Source of the DNA: Kineosporia succinea
GTDB lineage: Bacteria > Actinomycetota > Actinomycetes > Actinomycetales > Kineosporiaceae
Length of the DNA: 64,000 nucleotides
Reading direction: 5' to 3'
Assembly (NCBI RefSeq): GCF_030811555.1
Contig: NZ_JAUSQZ010000001.1
Location: forward strand, 3,593,241-3,657,240
Shown: positions 16,200 through 24,688 of the stretch, one piece after another
How positions within the stretch are numbered: the stretch's first letter is position 1
Layout: every line of letters starts with the position of its first letter
Program-made: the position numbers and the translations under genes
Notes under the pieces: model-generated
Told to the model about the DNA's origin: nothing
Database searches by the model: none
What the model saw: the letters and a program-made list of their open reading frames with translations, nothing else

Positions 16200-17375
16200 G
16201 TGAGACCATCCCAGCGCGCACAGGCCGTTCAGCCCTTCTACGCCATGGAGTTCGGCAAGCAGGCCGCGGAGCTCGAGGCGCGGGGGCATCACGTGGTCAA
16301 GCTGAACCTCGGGGAGCCGGACTTCGGGGCGCCGCCGGCGGTGCTGGCCGCGCTGGGCAAGGTGGCCGACGGTCGTCCGCTGCCCTACACCGGGGCCACC
16401 GGCCTGCTCGAACTGCGTGAGGCGATCGCCGGTTTCTACCGCCAGGAGCACGACGTCGAGGTGGACCCGCGGCGCATCGTGGTGACGGCCGGGGCCTCGG
16501 CCGCGCTGTTGCTGCTGAGCGCGGCGCTGGTCGACGCGGGCGACCGGGTGCTGATCAGCGATCCCTCGTACCCGTGCAACCGTCAGTTCGCCGAGAGCTT
16601 CGGCGCCGACGTGGTTCTCGTGCCCACGACGGCCGGCACGCGGTTCCAGCTCGACCGGGCCGCCGTGGAGACGAACTGGTCCGAGGGCACCCGCGGCATC
16701 ATGATCGCCACGCCCTCCAACCCGACCGGCACCTCGGTCGAGGCCGGCGAGCTGAAGGCCATCTGCGAGTTCGCCGCCGCCCGTGACGCCTGGCGCATCG
16801 TCGACGAGATCTACCTGAACCTCGGCCCCCGCGACGCGGCCGGCCGGGCCCCGGCGAGCGTGCTGTCGATCGACCCGGACGCGTTCGTGGTCAACAGCTT
16901 CTCGAAGTTCTTCGGCATGACCGGCTGGCGGCTGGGCTGGTGCGTGGTGCCGGAGGAGTTCGTGCCGGTGATGGAGCGGCTGGCCCAGAACTACTACATC
17001 TGCCCGTCGACCCCGGCCCAGTACGCCGCCCTGGAGTGCTTCACGCCCGCGTCGCTGGAGGTGGCCGAGAGCCGGCGGCAGGAGTTCGAGCGGCGCCGTG
17101 CGGTGGTGCTGGACGGGCTGGAGGCCGCCGGGCTGCCCGTGCCGGTGCCGCCCGACGGCGCGTTCTACGTGTACTTCGACGTGAGTGGCACCGGCCTGAG
17201 CGCCTGGGAGTTCTGTGAGCAGGTGCTGGCCGAGAAGCACGTGGCCCTCACCCCCGGAAGGGATTTCGGCCGGATCGGGGCCGAGCGCTACGTGCGTCTG
17301 TCGTACGCGGCGTCGGTCACCGAGCTGCGGGAGGGCCTTTCCCGGCTGGCCGAGTTCACACGATCCCGCCGTTGA
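16200..17375 (+). CDS. Class I/II pyridoxal-phosphate aminotransferase
   Basis: This 391-residue fold-type I aminotransferase of the AspC/AlaA-like group shows LNLGEPDFGAPP near the N-terminus, YTGATGLLELREAI, SNPTGTSVE and VDEIYLNL. The PLP lysine lies in NSFSKFFGMTGWRLGW, and the substrate carboxylate Arg lies in YVRLSYAAS. The amino-acid substrate is not evident. The start is GTG at 16200, divergent from the ABC operon. The last 20 bases overlap the SDR gene tail to tail. Confidence 0.88.
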   Translation: MRPSQRAQAVQPFYAMEFGKQAAELEARGHHVVKLNLGEPDFGAPPAVLAALGKVADGRPLPYTGATGLLELREAIAGFYRQEHDVEVDPRRIVVTAGASAALLLLSAALVDAGDRVLISDPSYPCNRQFAESFGADVVLVPTTAGTRFQLDRAAVETNWSEGTRGIMIATPSNPTGTSVEAGELKAICEFAAARDAWRIVDEIYLNLGPRDAAGRAPASVLSIDPDAFVVNSFSKFFGMTGWRLGWCVVPEEFVPVMERLAQNYYICPSTPAQYAALECFTPASLEVAESRRQEFERRRAVVLDGLEAAGLPVPVPPDGAFYVYFDVSGTGLSAWEFCEQVLAEKHVALTPGRDFGRIGAERYVRLSYAASVTELREGLSRLAEFTRSRR

Positions 17376-18090
17376 CCCGCAGCACCTGACCGTTGACCCA
17401 GCGCCCGTCCGGACCGGCCAGGAACGCCACGGCCCCGGCGATGTCCTGCGGCGTGCCCAGGCGCTCCAGGGGCGGGGTCTTGGCCAGGCGCTCGACGGTC
17501 GCCTCGTCCTTGCCCTCGAGGAAGAGCTCGGTCGCGGTCGGGCCGGGCGCCACGGTGTTCACGGTGATGTCCCGGCCCCGCACCTCGCGGGCCGCGATCA
17601 GGGTCATCGCCTCGACCGCGCCCTTGCTCGCCGCGTAGGCCGCGTAGGCCGGGAACTGCAGCCCGAGGATCGACGTCGACAGCGTGACCACCGCCCCGCC
17701 GTCACGCACCCGGCGCACGGCCTCGCGCAGCACCACGAACGTGCCGCGAATGTTGGTGCGGTGCATGGAGTCCAGGTCGTCGAGGTCGAACTCGGCGATC
17801 GGGCCCAGCACCATCCGCCCGGCCGAGTTCACCACCACGTCCACCCCGCCGAACTCGGCCTCCGCGGCGTCGAACAGCGCCGCGACCGCCTTCTCGTCGG
17901 CGATGTCGGCCTGCACCGCCACCGCCCGGCCACCCGCCTCGGTGACCTCGCGCACGACCTGGGCCGCCGCGTCCTCACGCCCCGCGTAACCGACCACCAC
18001 GGCCGAACCCCGCGACGCGAGGGTGAGGGCGATCTGCCGGCCGATGCCCCGGGAGGCCCCGGTGACGACTGCTACCCGCTGCTGGCTCAT
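17356..18090 (-). CDS. Short-chain dehydrogenase/reductase (SDR)
   Basis: This 244-residue classical SDR has the NAD(P)-binding TGASRGIG (about 10-17), NSAG (about 88-91), Ser in LSTSILG and the catalytic YAASK (about 150-154). It ends RVNGGIV, typical of FabG-like enzymes. AGGAG lies just upstream of the ATG at 18090. It follows the P-loop kinase gene in the same direction with a 73-base gap. The substrate is unknown. Confidence 0.9.
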   Translation of the reverse strand: MSQQRVAVVTGASRGIGRQIALTLASRGSAVVVGYAGREDAAAQVVREVTEAGGRAVAVQADIADEKAVAALFDAAEAEFGGVDVVVNSAGRMVLGPIAEFDLDDLDSMHRTNIRGTFVVLREAVRRVRDGGAVVTLSTSILGLQFPAYAAYAASKGAVEAMTLIAAREVRGRDITVNTVAPGPTATELFLEGKDEATVERLAKTPPLERLGTPQDIAGAVAFLAGPDGRWVNGQVLRVNGGIV

Positions 18091-18163
18091 GGCTCCTCCA
18101 ATGACCGACGATTCATTGCTACGGCATGACCGTATCGCCGGTAATCAGTATGTGCAAGCGCTG

Positions 18164-18859
18164 CTACTCAAAGGGCGTATCAGCGATTCGCAGCAGGCGG
18201 GGATGCGTCGGATCGTCGTGACCCACCACCACGTCGGCGTGGGCCCGCGGGTCCACCTCGGCCAGGTACCGGCGGCAGGCCGCGTGGTAGCGCTCGTCGA
18301 ACAGCCGTGCGGCCCGCTCCGGCCCGCCGAGCAGCTCGGTGTCACGGGCCACTCCGCGCGCCCGGGCGGCCTCGAAAGACGCATCCAGATAGACGATCAC
18401 ATCCCACCCGGAGGCCAGCTCCGGCCGCTGCAGAAAGCTCCCCGCCGCGATCACCACGGTCTGAGGCGCCACCCTCACGAGCTCCTCGGGCACCGGCCGG
18501 TCGGTCGCGAGGTCACGCAGCCGCGGCCGGTAGACCCCTTCCGTCACCAGCCGGTCGAGCACCTCCCGCCGAACCGCCTCGGTGTCGTACGCGTCTTCGT
18601 AGTAGCCGTCGGCCGACTCCCGGCCCTGACGGTGCCGGCGCTCGCGGGGATGGTGGTAGTCGTCGAACGAGACCTCGACGACGGGCCGGCCCCGATCTCG
18701 CACGGCCCGCACCAGCTCGGCCGCGAACGTGGTCTTGCCGGATGCGGTGATTCCGTCGATGCCGACCCGTAACGGGTGACCGGGTCGCTGGACGGTGAGA
18801 TGATCGGCGATCCGGCCGATCACGAGCGGCCGGGGCGAAGTGATCTTCGGGGGCTCCAT
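18164..18859 (-). CDS. Uridine kinase-like P-loop kinase
   Basis: This 231-residue protein has Walker A GIDGITASGKTT, then VVEVSFDDYHHPRERRHRQG, as in uridine/phosphoribulokinase-like enzymes, with the DD acting as catalytic acid region. A C-terminal half reads ELLGGPERAARLFDERYHAACRRYL, as in actinobacterial uridine kinase-like proteins. The start at 18859 follows from family length. It may act on a nucleoside or a small metabolite; the sequence does not decide. Confidence 0.82.
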   Translation of the reverse strand: MEPPKITSPRPLVIGRIADHLTVQRPGHPLRVGIDGITASGKTTFAAELVRAVRDRGRPVVEVSFDDYHHPRERRHRQGRESADGYYEDAYDTEAVRREVLDRLVTEGVYRPRLRDLATDRPVPEELVRVAPQTVVIAAGSFLQRPELASGWDVIVYLDASFEAARARGVARDTELLGGPERAARLFDERYHAACRRYLAEVDPRAHADVVVGHDDPTHPRLLRIADTPFE

Positions 18860-19786
18860 GCCGGGGCAACCTACGCCGTTTTTCGTCGTCAGGAGGTCGT
18901 CATCACCGGCGTCGCCGAGAGCAGCCCGGGTCCGTCGCTGCTCGATCTGCTCACCCTCGAGGAGATCGACACCGATCTCTACCGCACGAGCACGCTGAAC
19001 CCCGACCCGTTCGGGCTGTTCGGAGGGCAGGTGGCGGCCCAGACCCTGCGGGCCGCCGGGCACACGGTCGAGCCGGACCGGGTGGTGCACTCGATGCACG
19101 GCTACTTCCTGCGCCCCGGTGACCCGGAGCGTCCCGTGGTGTTCGAGGTGCACCGCGACCGTGACGGTCGCTCCTACTCGGCCCGGCGCGTGGTCGCGCG
19201 GCAGGGTGGGAAGGTCATCTTCAACCTGGCGGCCTCCTTTCACGTTCCCGAGGACGGCCCCGATCTGCAGGCCGGGGCCATGCCCGCCGAGCCGCTGCCC
19301 GGTCCGGACACGCCGCGGCTGCGGTCGGGCACGATCGGCGTGGACTTCTTCGAGGCCACCAGCCAGGTCAGTCGCGAGCCCTGGTGGGAGCCTCCGGTCG
19401 CGGGGGCGGGGCGGCTCGAGGACGCGCGGCCGTCGCGGGTGTGGGCCCGTCCCCAGTTGCTCCTCCCGCACGACGAACCGCACCTGCACGCCTGCGTGCT
19501 CACCTACCTGTCCGACATCCTCACCGGACTCTCCACTCTCACGGCGCCCGGTCCGGACACCCTGCTCACGAGCCTCGACCACGCCGTCTGGTTCCACCGG
19601 CCCGTCGACCTGAACGACTGGGTGCTCATGGATCTCACCGGCCAGTCGATCGCCGCGGGCCGGGGCATGTACTCCGGCCGGATCTTCGCGCGCGACGGGC
19701 GGCTGGTGGCCGGCCTGACCCAGGAGTCGCTGTTCCGGAAAGATCCCGCACGATCGGGAAGACCGCGCCGGGTGGTACGGGAGTAG
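18800..19786 (+). CDS. Acyl-CoA thioesterase II (TesB-like)
   Basis: This double-hotdog thioesterase hydrolyses acyl-CoA. It shows LLDLLTLEEIDTDLYR, the FGGQVAAQTLRAA block, MHGYFLRPGDPERPVVFEV and SYSARRVVARQ in the first hotdog, and DHAVWFHRPVDLNDWVLMD with TQESLFR in the second. The start is uncertain. ATG 18800 and GTG 18776 are the only usual in-frame starts and overlap the divergent kinase gene. A perfect AGGAGG at 18891-18896 stands 5 bases before an ATC codon (18902) right where family proteins begin. The coordinates use ATG 18800. Confidence 0.82.
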   Translation: MIGDPADHERPGRSDLRGLHAGATYAVFRRQEVVITGVAESSPGPSLLDLLTLEEIDTDLYRTSTLNPDPFGLFGGQVAAQTLRAAGHTVEPDRVVHSMHGYFLRPGDPERPVVFEVHRDRDGRSYSARRVVARQGGKVIFNLAASFHVPEDGPDLQAGAMPAEPLPGPDTPRLRSGTIGVDFFEATSQVSREPWWEPPVAGAGRLEDARPSRVWARPQLLLPHDEPHLHACVLTYLSDILTGLSTLTAPGPDTLLTSLDHAVWFHRPVDLNDWVLMDLTGQSIAAGRGMYSGRIFARDGRLVAGLTQESLFRKDPARSGRPRRVVRE

Positions 19787-19790
19787 CTCT

Positions 19791-20438
19791 TCAGAAGCGA
19801 TTCTCGTCGAGCGGCGGGTGGGGCGGCGGATCGGACAGGAAGGCGTCGAGCCCGGGTGGGGCCACCCCGGCGTCCGCCACCGTGCCGCCGCGTTCCAGGT
19901 GGTCGAGCCAGGGCTCGCCGTCGGGCAGGGGCCAGCGGGTGCTGTCGGCGCTGGTGAACGTGACCTGGGCGAGCTGGTCGTCGAAGGCCCGCACGTCGAC
20001 GTCCTGCAGCAGCTGCTGTTCGGTCCGGGTGAGCACGAGTTTCTTTGCGGGGCCGGTGTTCTCGGCGTGCTCCGGGTGAGTCTTGGCCGGGACGCCGTGG
20101 TCGCGGAAGTGCTGCAGCACCCGCCGGGCCTGCTCGGGCCGGGTCACCAGGTAGCGGAACCACGACAGGGTCAGCAGCGTGGCCCCGGCCTCACCACCGT
20201 GCGGGCCGATGACGATGTCCAGCGGGGACGCCATCGACAGGCGCCAGATGCGGGGCGGCCGGGCGTCGGACAGCTGGTGCAGGCTCCGGTTCTCGGTGCG
20301 GGCGCTGCCGAGCACCGAGAGGTCCCAGGTCACCTGGACGCGGTGGAAGAACAGGCTCAGGCCGCCGGGATCGGTGCGGGTGACGGCCCGGACCCGCAGG
20401 CGCGGGAGGTGGTCGTCGGCGGGTCGTGCGGTGCTCAT
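19791..20438 (-). CDS. Hypothetical protein
   Basis: This 215-residue cytoplasmic protein is of no family I recognise. It begins with a strand-rich segment (RLRVRAVTRTDPGGLSLFFHRVQVTWDLSVLG), contains RIWRLSMASPLDIVIGPHGG and a helical middle with RPEQARRVLQHFRDHG, and ends Pro-rich (SDPPPHPPLDENRF). No Cys, signal peptide or membrane segment is present. It is convergent with the thioesterase gene, their stops being 4 bases apart. Confidence 0.7.
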   Translation of the reverse strand: MSTARPADDHLPRLRVRAVTRTDPGGLSLFFHRVQVTWDLSVLGSARTENRSLHQLSDARPPRIWRLSMASPLDIVIGPHGGEAGATLLTLSWFRYLVTRPEQARRVLQHFRDHGVPAKTHPEHAENTGPAKKLVLTRTEQQLLQDVDVRAFDDQLAQVTFTSADSTRWPLPDGEPWLDHLERGGTVADAGVAPPGLDAFLSDPPPHPPLDENRF

Positions 20439-20606
20439 GCTCTGCCCCCTCGGCTCCGGCGCGTCCGGAAGATTGAGAATGTCCCAGGAGCGGCCGCCGA
20501 GGGCATGGGGTCATGGTCTGAGGCCCGTTCACCCGTACGGCGTATTCGCCTGAGCGGGTGTTGTGGGCGGATTCCGGATGCGCGTTCTGCTGTCCCTGCG
20601 CCGGAG

Positions 20607-20619
20607 TATCATATTTGAA
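20607..20619 (+). promoter_or_regulatory. Probable leaderless promoter of the esterase gene
   Basis: TATCAT (20607-20612) ends 6 bases before the ATG at 20619 and no Shine-Dalgarno is present. This is the spacing of a leaderless actinobacterial transcript. A -35 such as TTCTGC (20585-20590) is weak. Confidence 0.45.
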
Positions 20620-21260
20620 TGTTCAACAACTCAGCTTTCCCGGAACCCGTCGTCGTCCGGGCCGAGGGGACGCCGCAGGCCGGTCCGCTGGTGGTGCTGC
20701 TGCACGGGCGCGGCTCGAACGAGGCCGACATCATCGGACTCGCCGGGCATCTGCCGCAGGGTGCGGAGTACGTGGCGGTGCGGGCGCCGATCGCCGAGGG
20801 CGGGGGCTTCGCCTGGTTCGCGAACCGGGGCATCGGCCGTCCGCGCCCGGAGTCGCTGCGGGAGACCATGGACTGGTTCACGACCTGGCTCGAGGCGTAC
20901 GCGGGGGAGCGGCCGGTGTTCCTGGTCGGGTTCTCCGGGGGCGCGGCCTTCGCCGGTGGCCTGATCCTCGACCGGCCGGGGCGTTTCGCCGGTGCGGCGA
21001 TCCTCTACGGCACGCTGCCCTTCGACGCGGGCGTGCCGGTCGAGGCCGATCATCTCGCCGGACTGCCGGTTTTCGTCGGGCAGGGCCTGGAGGACGCGGT
21101 GATCCCGCGTGAGTTGCTCGACCGCACCTGGTCGTACCTGACGGACGGCTCGGGGGCGGTGGTCCGGGCGCTGCGGGCCCCGGGTGGGCACGGCATCTCG
21201 GTGCCGGTGCTGGAGGAGCTGCGGAAGTGGCTGACGGAGCGCCTTTCGGCCGAGGGATGA
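20619..21260 (+). CDS. Phospholipase/carboxylesterase-type alpha/beta hydrolase
   Basis: This 213-residue esterase of the YpfH/carboxylesterase 2 type has the oxyanion region LLHGRGSNEADI (about 28-39), nucleophile Ser in LVGFSGGAAFAGGL, catalytic Asp in GQGLEDAVIP and catalytic His in PGGHGIS. This set is complete, so it should be active on short-chain esters or lysophospholipid. There is no signal peptide. It appears to be read from a leaderless transcript. It is convergent with the AIM24 gene through a shared hairpin. Confidence 0.88.
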   Translation: MFNNSAFPEPVVVRAEGTPQAGPLVVLLHGRGSNEADIIGLAGHLPQGAEYVAVRAPIAEGGGFAWFANRGIGRPRPESLRETMDWFTTWLEAYAGERPVFLVGFSGGAAFAGGLILDRPGRFAGAAILYGTLPFDAGVPVEADHLAGLPVFVGQGLEDAVIPRELLDRTWSYLTDGSGAVVRALRAPGGHGISVPVLEELRKWLTERLSAEG

Positions 21261-21264
21261 GCGG

Positions 21265-21297
21265 TCGGGGCCACCTTCTCCGGAGAAGGTGCCCCGA
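21265..21297. terminator. Bidirectional hairpin between esterase and AIM24 genes
   Basis: TCGGGGC and GCCCCGA arms enclose the palindrome ACCTTCTCCGGAGAAGGT with one bulged C. It lies 4 bases after the esterase stop and 15 before the AIM24 stop, so it can serve both genes. Its right flank continues CGCGTCCCTC, a sequence shared with two other hairpins in the window. Confidence 0.75.
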
Positions 21298-21312
21298 CGC
21301 GTCCCTCATCGG

Positions 21313-22026
21313 TCAGCTGAACAGGCCCCCGAGACCGCCGCCCCCGCCCCCGGCGGACTGGGCCTGCTGCGCCGCGGCGCTCCACTCGCTCGGCTGCACG
21401 ATCACGAAACCCGGCCCGTGGAAGGCGTACTGGAACGCCTCGCCGGTGCCGCCGCGCAGCATCGAGCGCATGTTCATGCTGGAGACGATGTTCGGCACCA
21501 GGTTCGCCGACCAGGCGACCGCGGCCTGAACGTCGACGAAGGTGGGCTGCTGCGAGCAGTCGAGCACCACCGGCTGGCCGACCGAGACGATCGCGGCCGT
21601 GCCCTGCCCGGAGATGACGGTGTTGAACAGGCCCCCGGCCATCATGCCCGCGCCCTGCACGCGCTTGATGTCCCACTCCAGGGCCGCGTCGAAGGCGATC
21701 AGGTTCTGGCCGTTGACGCTGAGGGCGTCACCGGTGAGCTCGACCAGGTGGATGTACCCGGCCTCGTTGGCGAAGAACACCTCGCCCTGGCCGCTGACGC
21801 GCATGAGCGGGAGGTCTTCGTTGGTGAGGACCTTCTTGAGGAACTTGCCGACGCTGCCGGAGCCCTCGTGGTTGAAGGTGATCTGGCCCTGGTAGGCGAC
21901 CATCGCCCCCTTGGCCGAGAGCACGTCAGGCCCGAGCGCGACCCGCAGCATCTGCGAGTTCTGGAGCGCGAACCGGTTCTGACCGTTGATCTCGAGATTC
22001 GACTCGTGGAACAGACTGCTCTGCAT
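21313..22026 (-). CDS. AIM24 family protein
   Basis: This 237-residue protein of the AIM24/TSPN-like beta-barrel family has MLRVALGPDVLSAKGAMVAYQG, RVSGQGEVFFANEAGYIHLVEL, SGQGTAAIVSVGQPVVLDC and a Gly-rich C-terminal tail (GGGGGGLGGLFS). Bacterial members are of unknown function, sometimes in stress or membrane-associated contexts. The start at 22026 (MQSSLFHES) gives the usual N-terminus. It is divergent from the MFS transporter gene. Confidence 0.85.
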   Translation of the reverse strand: MQSSLFHESNLEINGQNRFALQNSQMLRVALGPDVLSAKGAMVAYQGQITFNHEGSGSVGKFLKKVLTNEDLPLMRVSGQGEVFFANEAGYIHLVELTGDALSVNGQNLIAFDAALEWDIKRVQGAGMMAGGLFNTVISGQGTAAIVSVGQPVVLDCSQQPTFVDVQAAVAWSANLVPNIVSSMNMRSMLRGGTGEAFQYAFHGPGFVIVQPSEWSAAAQQAQSAGGGGGGLGGLFS

Positions 22027-22144
22027 ACGGCCAGCGTAGGGCGGCGGACGCGCTGTGGGCATGTGATCAACGCCCGGGAACTTTGGGCGCGCCCGCCGAT
22101 CGGTTCGACGTGCGAACCGTCTCGGGCGGGTTCAAGGTCATCTC

Positions 22145-23620
22145 GTGACGACGACGCCGCACGAGCAGGGGAACGGACGTGTCCTGCGCAGTAATCTTCC
22201 CGCCCGCCTCGACCGGTTGCCCTGGTCGAGCTGGCACATCACCGTCCTCATCGGCCTGGGCACGGTCTGGATCCTCGACGGCCTCGAGGTCACCATCGTC
22301 GGTGCGCTCGGCGACCGGCTGACCGAGGCCGGCAGCGGGCTCGAGCTCAGCGCCGGGCAGATCGGCCAGGCCGCCGCGATCTACGTGGCCGGTGCCTGCC
22401 TGGGGGCGCTGTTCTTCGGGCAGCTCACCGAGAAGTACGGACGGCGAAAGCTGTTCATGGTCACCCTCGGCCTGTACCTGGTGGCCACGGTGCTCACCGC
22501 GTTCTCGATGAACGTCTGGTTCTTCTTCGCCTGCCGGTTCTTCACCGGTGCGGGTATCGGCGGTGAGTACGCGGCCATCAACTCGGCGATCGACGAGCTG
22601 ATGCCCGCCCGGCTGCGCGGCCGGATCGACCTGATGGTCAACGGCTCGTACTGGCTGGGTGCGGCCGTCGGCGCGGCGCTCACCCTGGTGCTGCTCGACA
22701 CCGACATCTTCCCGGCCGACGTGGGCTGGCGGCTGGCGTTCGGTCTCGGTGCGGTGCTCGGCCTGGTGATCCTTCTGGTGCGGCGGAACGTGCCCGAGAG
22801 CCCGCGCTGGATGACGATTCACGGCGAGCACGAGGAAGCTGAGAAGGTCGTCGGCGAGATCGAGCACATCGTCGAGCACCAGGACAAGCTTCACCTGGAG
22901 CCGGTGCCCGACTCCCGCGCGATCGACATCCACGAGCGCGGCCCGGTCCGGGTTTTCGAGATCATCCGCACGATGCTCCGGGACTACCCGCAGCGATCCG
23001 CGCTCGGGCTGGGCCTTTTCGTCGGCCAGGCGTTTCTCTACAACGCCGTGTTCTTCACCCAGGGCCTGGTGCTGACCACGTTCTTCGACATCGGCTCGGG
23101 CACGGCGGGGCTCTACATCATCCCGCTGGCGCTGGGGAACTTCCTCGGCCCGATCCTGCTCGGCCCGCTGTTCGACACCGTCGGCCGCCGGGTCATGATC
23201 ACCCTGAGCTACGTGCTGAGCTCGTTCTTCCTGGTGTTGACCGGTGTGCTGTTCCAGAACGAGGTGTTCGGCGCGACCACGCTGACCATCGCCTGGAGCG
23301 TGGTGTTCTTCTTCGCCTCGGCCGGGGCGAGTGCGGCCTACCTGACGGTGAGCGAGATCTTCCCGATGGAGACCCGGGCCATGGCCATCGCGTTCTTCTA
23401 CGCGGTGGGCACCGGGCTGGGCGGCATCATCGGGCCGCTGCTGTTCGGCAAGCTCGTCGAGACCGAGCGCTTCGGGGCCGTGGCCGGCGGCTACTACCTG
23501 GGCGCCGGGCTGATGTTCGCGGCCGGGGTGCTGGAGTGGTTCATCGGGGTGGACGCCGAGAACCGCAACCTCGAGGACATCGCCGCCCCGCTCTCCGCGA
23601 AGGCCGCGAGCAACCAGTGA
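22145..23620 (+). CDS. MFS transporter (sugar/metabolite:H+ symporter-like)
   Basis: This 491-residue transporter has 12 predicted helices. The first-half motif GQLTEKYGRRKLFM and the second-half copy GPLFDTVGRRVMI are the MFS loop motifs, and LPMARLRGR-like ELMPARLRGRID and PESPRW are as in sugar-porter or synaptic-vesicle-type MFS members. Helix 1 carries WILDGLEVTIVG, a pattern common in acid/metabolite symporters. The start is GTG at 22145. The substrate is not evident. Confidence 0.88.
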   Translation: MTTTPHEQGNGRVLRSNLPARLDRLPWSSWHITVLIGLGTVWILDGLEVTIVGALGDRLTEAGSGLELSAGQIGQAAAIYVAGACLGALFFGQLTEKYGRRKLFMVTLGLYLVATVLTAFSMNVWFFFACRFFTGAGIGGEYAAINSAIDELMPARLRGRIDLMVNGSYWLGAAVGAALTLVLLDTDIFPADVGWRLAFGLGAVLGLVILLVRRNVPESPRWMTIHGEHEEAEKVVGEIEHIVEHQDKLHLEPVPDSRAIDIHERGPVRVFEIIRTMLRDYPQRSALGLGLFVGQAFLYNAVFFTQGLVLTTFFDIGSGTAGLYIIPLALGNFLGPILLGPLFDTVGRRVMITLSYVLSSFFLVLTGVLFQNEVFGATTLTIAWSVVFFFASAGASAAYLTVSEIFPMETRAMAIAFFYAVGTGLGGIIGPLLFGKLVETERFGAVAGGYYLGAGLMFAAGVLEWFIGVDAENRNLEDIAAPLSAKAASNQ

Positions 23621-23634
23621 CCTGACGAGTGGCG

Positions 23635-23655
23635 GCCCGGGTGCATCACCCGGGC
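23635..23655. terminator. Hairpin terminator after MFS gene
   Basis: GCCCGGGTG and CACCCGGGC form a perfect 9-bp stem with a CAT loop, 14 bases after the MFS stop. It may also serve the opposite gene ending at 23728. Confidence 0.75.
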
Positions 23656-23727
23656 ACTCTCACCCTCGACCGCCGGACGGCGGATGCGGTTCTCGAGTCA
23701 CTCCTCGGGCCGCGTCTGCCGTTCTGC

Positions 23728-24528
23728 TCAGTTGTAGCGGTGGCTCTTCTGGGGATGCCCCTTCGGCCGGGTGCAGATGCGCCCGTTCATGCTGCGGTGA
23801 CCGCACGCCTCTTCCGCGGGGTCTTCCTCGGTGTCGTCGACAGCCTCGGCCTCGGTGACCACCGGACGCAGCTGGACCACCTCGGCGACCTTCGGCTCTT
23901 CTGGGCCAGCCGCGGCGACAGACTCAGCGGCCCCGGCCTTTCCGGTGGTCTCGGCGTTCTCGGCCTTCTCGACCACAACGGCCTCTTCGACCGCCGAGCC
24001 CTCGACCGCGGAGCCCTCGACCTCGGAGGCCCCATTCGCGGAGCCCTCATTCGCGGAGCCCCCGACCGCCGGGGTGGACACCGCGACATCCGCAGGCCCG
24101 TCGGAAGAGTCGGAAGAGGCAGCAGCGGGCGCACCAGCGTCGGCCGCCGAACCTCCAGCGACCTCGGCCGCCCCGGCAGCTCCGGCGCCGGCAACCCCAC
24201 CAGCTCCGGCGCCGGCAACCCCGGCAGCCCCGGCGTCGGCAACCTCGGTGACCGGGGCCTCGGCCGCAACCGCCTCCGCAGCCTTCTTGCCCCGACCTCG
24301 CCCGGCCGCCTTCTTCGCCGCCGCCTTCTTGGCCGGCTTGGCCACCCCAGCCTCAGCCACCCCGGCCCCAGCCGCATCAGCCCCGGCCTCGACCGCCGCA
24401 CCGGCAGCCGACTTCGCCGCCGCCGGCCGCGCCGGCGCCTTGGAAGCCTTCGCCTCGGCCTTCTTCTGCGCCTCGTACCTCGCGAACCGGGCCTCGCGCA
24501 TGGCCCTCAGGGCGTCTGCTTTGCTCAT
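23728..24528 (-). CDS. Ala/Glu-rich disordered protein with C-terminal Cys/His motif
   Basis: This 266-residue protein begins with a basic helical segment (MSKADALRAMREARFARYEAQ). Next comes a long Ala/Lys stretch (KKAAAKKAAGRGRGKKAA), then Ala/Gly/Ser/Glu low-complexity sequence with imperfect repeats (GSANEGSANG, VEGSAVEGSAVEE). It ends in a compact tail CGHRSMNGRICTRPKGHPQ then KSHRYN. The Cys and His spacing could bind zinc. The basic part resembles histone-H1-like tails and could bind nucleic acid. I do not recognise a named family; the function is unknown. Confidence 0.7.
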   Translation of the reverse strand: MSKADALRAMREARFARYEAQKKAEAKASKAPARPAAAKSAAGAAVEAGADAAGAGVAEAGVAKPAKKAAAKKAAGRGRGKKAAEAVAAEAPVTEVADAGAAGVAGAGAGGVAGAGAAGAAEVAGGSAADAGAPAAASSDSSDGPADVAVSTPAVGGSANEGSANGASEVEGSAVEGSAVEEAVVVEKAENAETTGKAGAAESVAAAGPEEPKVAEVVQLRPVVTEAEAVDDTEEDPAEEACGHRSMNGRICTRPKGHPQKSHRYN

Positions 24529-24688
24529 CGTTCGATCACACGTCAGAGACTATTGGTAGCCACCGACAAACTTGCCCCTCTCGTCCCTGAGCAGGCGAGC
24601 CTCACCCAAACCAGGCGTCCCTGAGCACGACCCCGGTACCCTCGGGGCCAAGCAAAGTTGCGCTTTCAATCAGGCGAGGAATTCACAG

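Noticed and set aside
23831-24559. 242-codon Ala/Ser/Thr-rich frame antisense to the Cys/His-tail protein
   Set aside because: The opposite strand has a sensible start, a charged N-terminus and a Cys/His tail; this frame is its low-complexity mirror.
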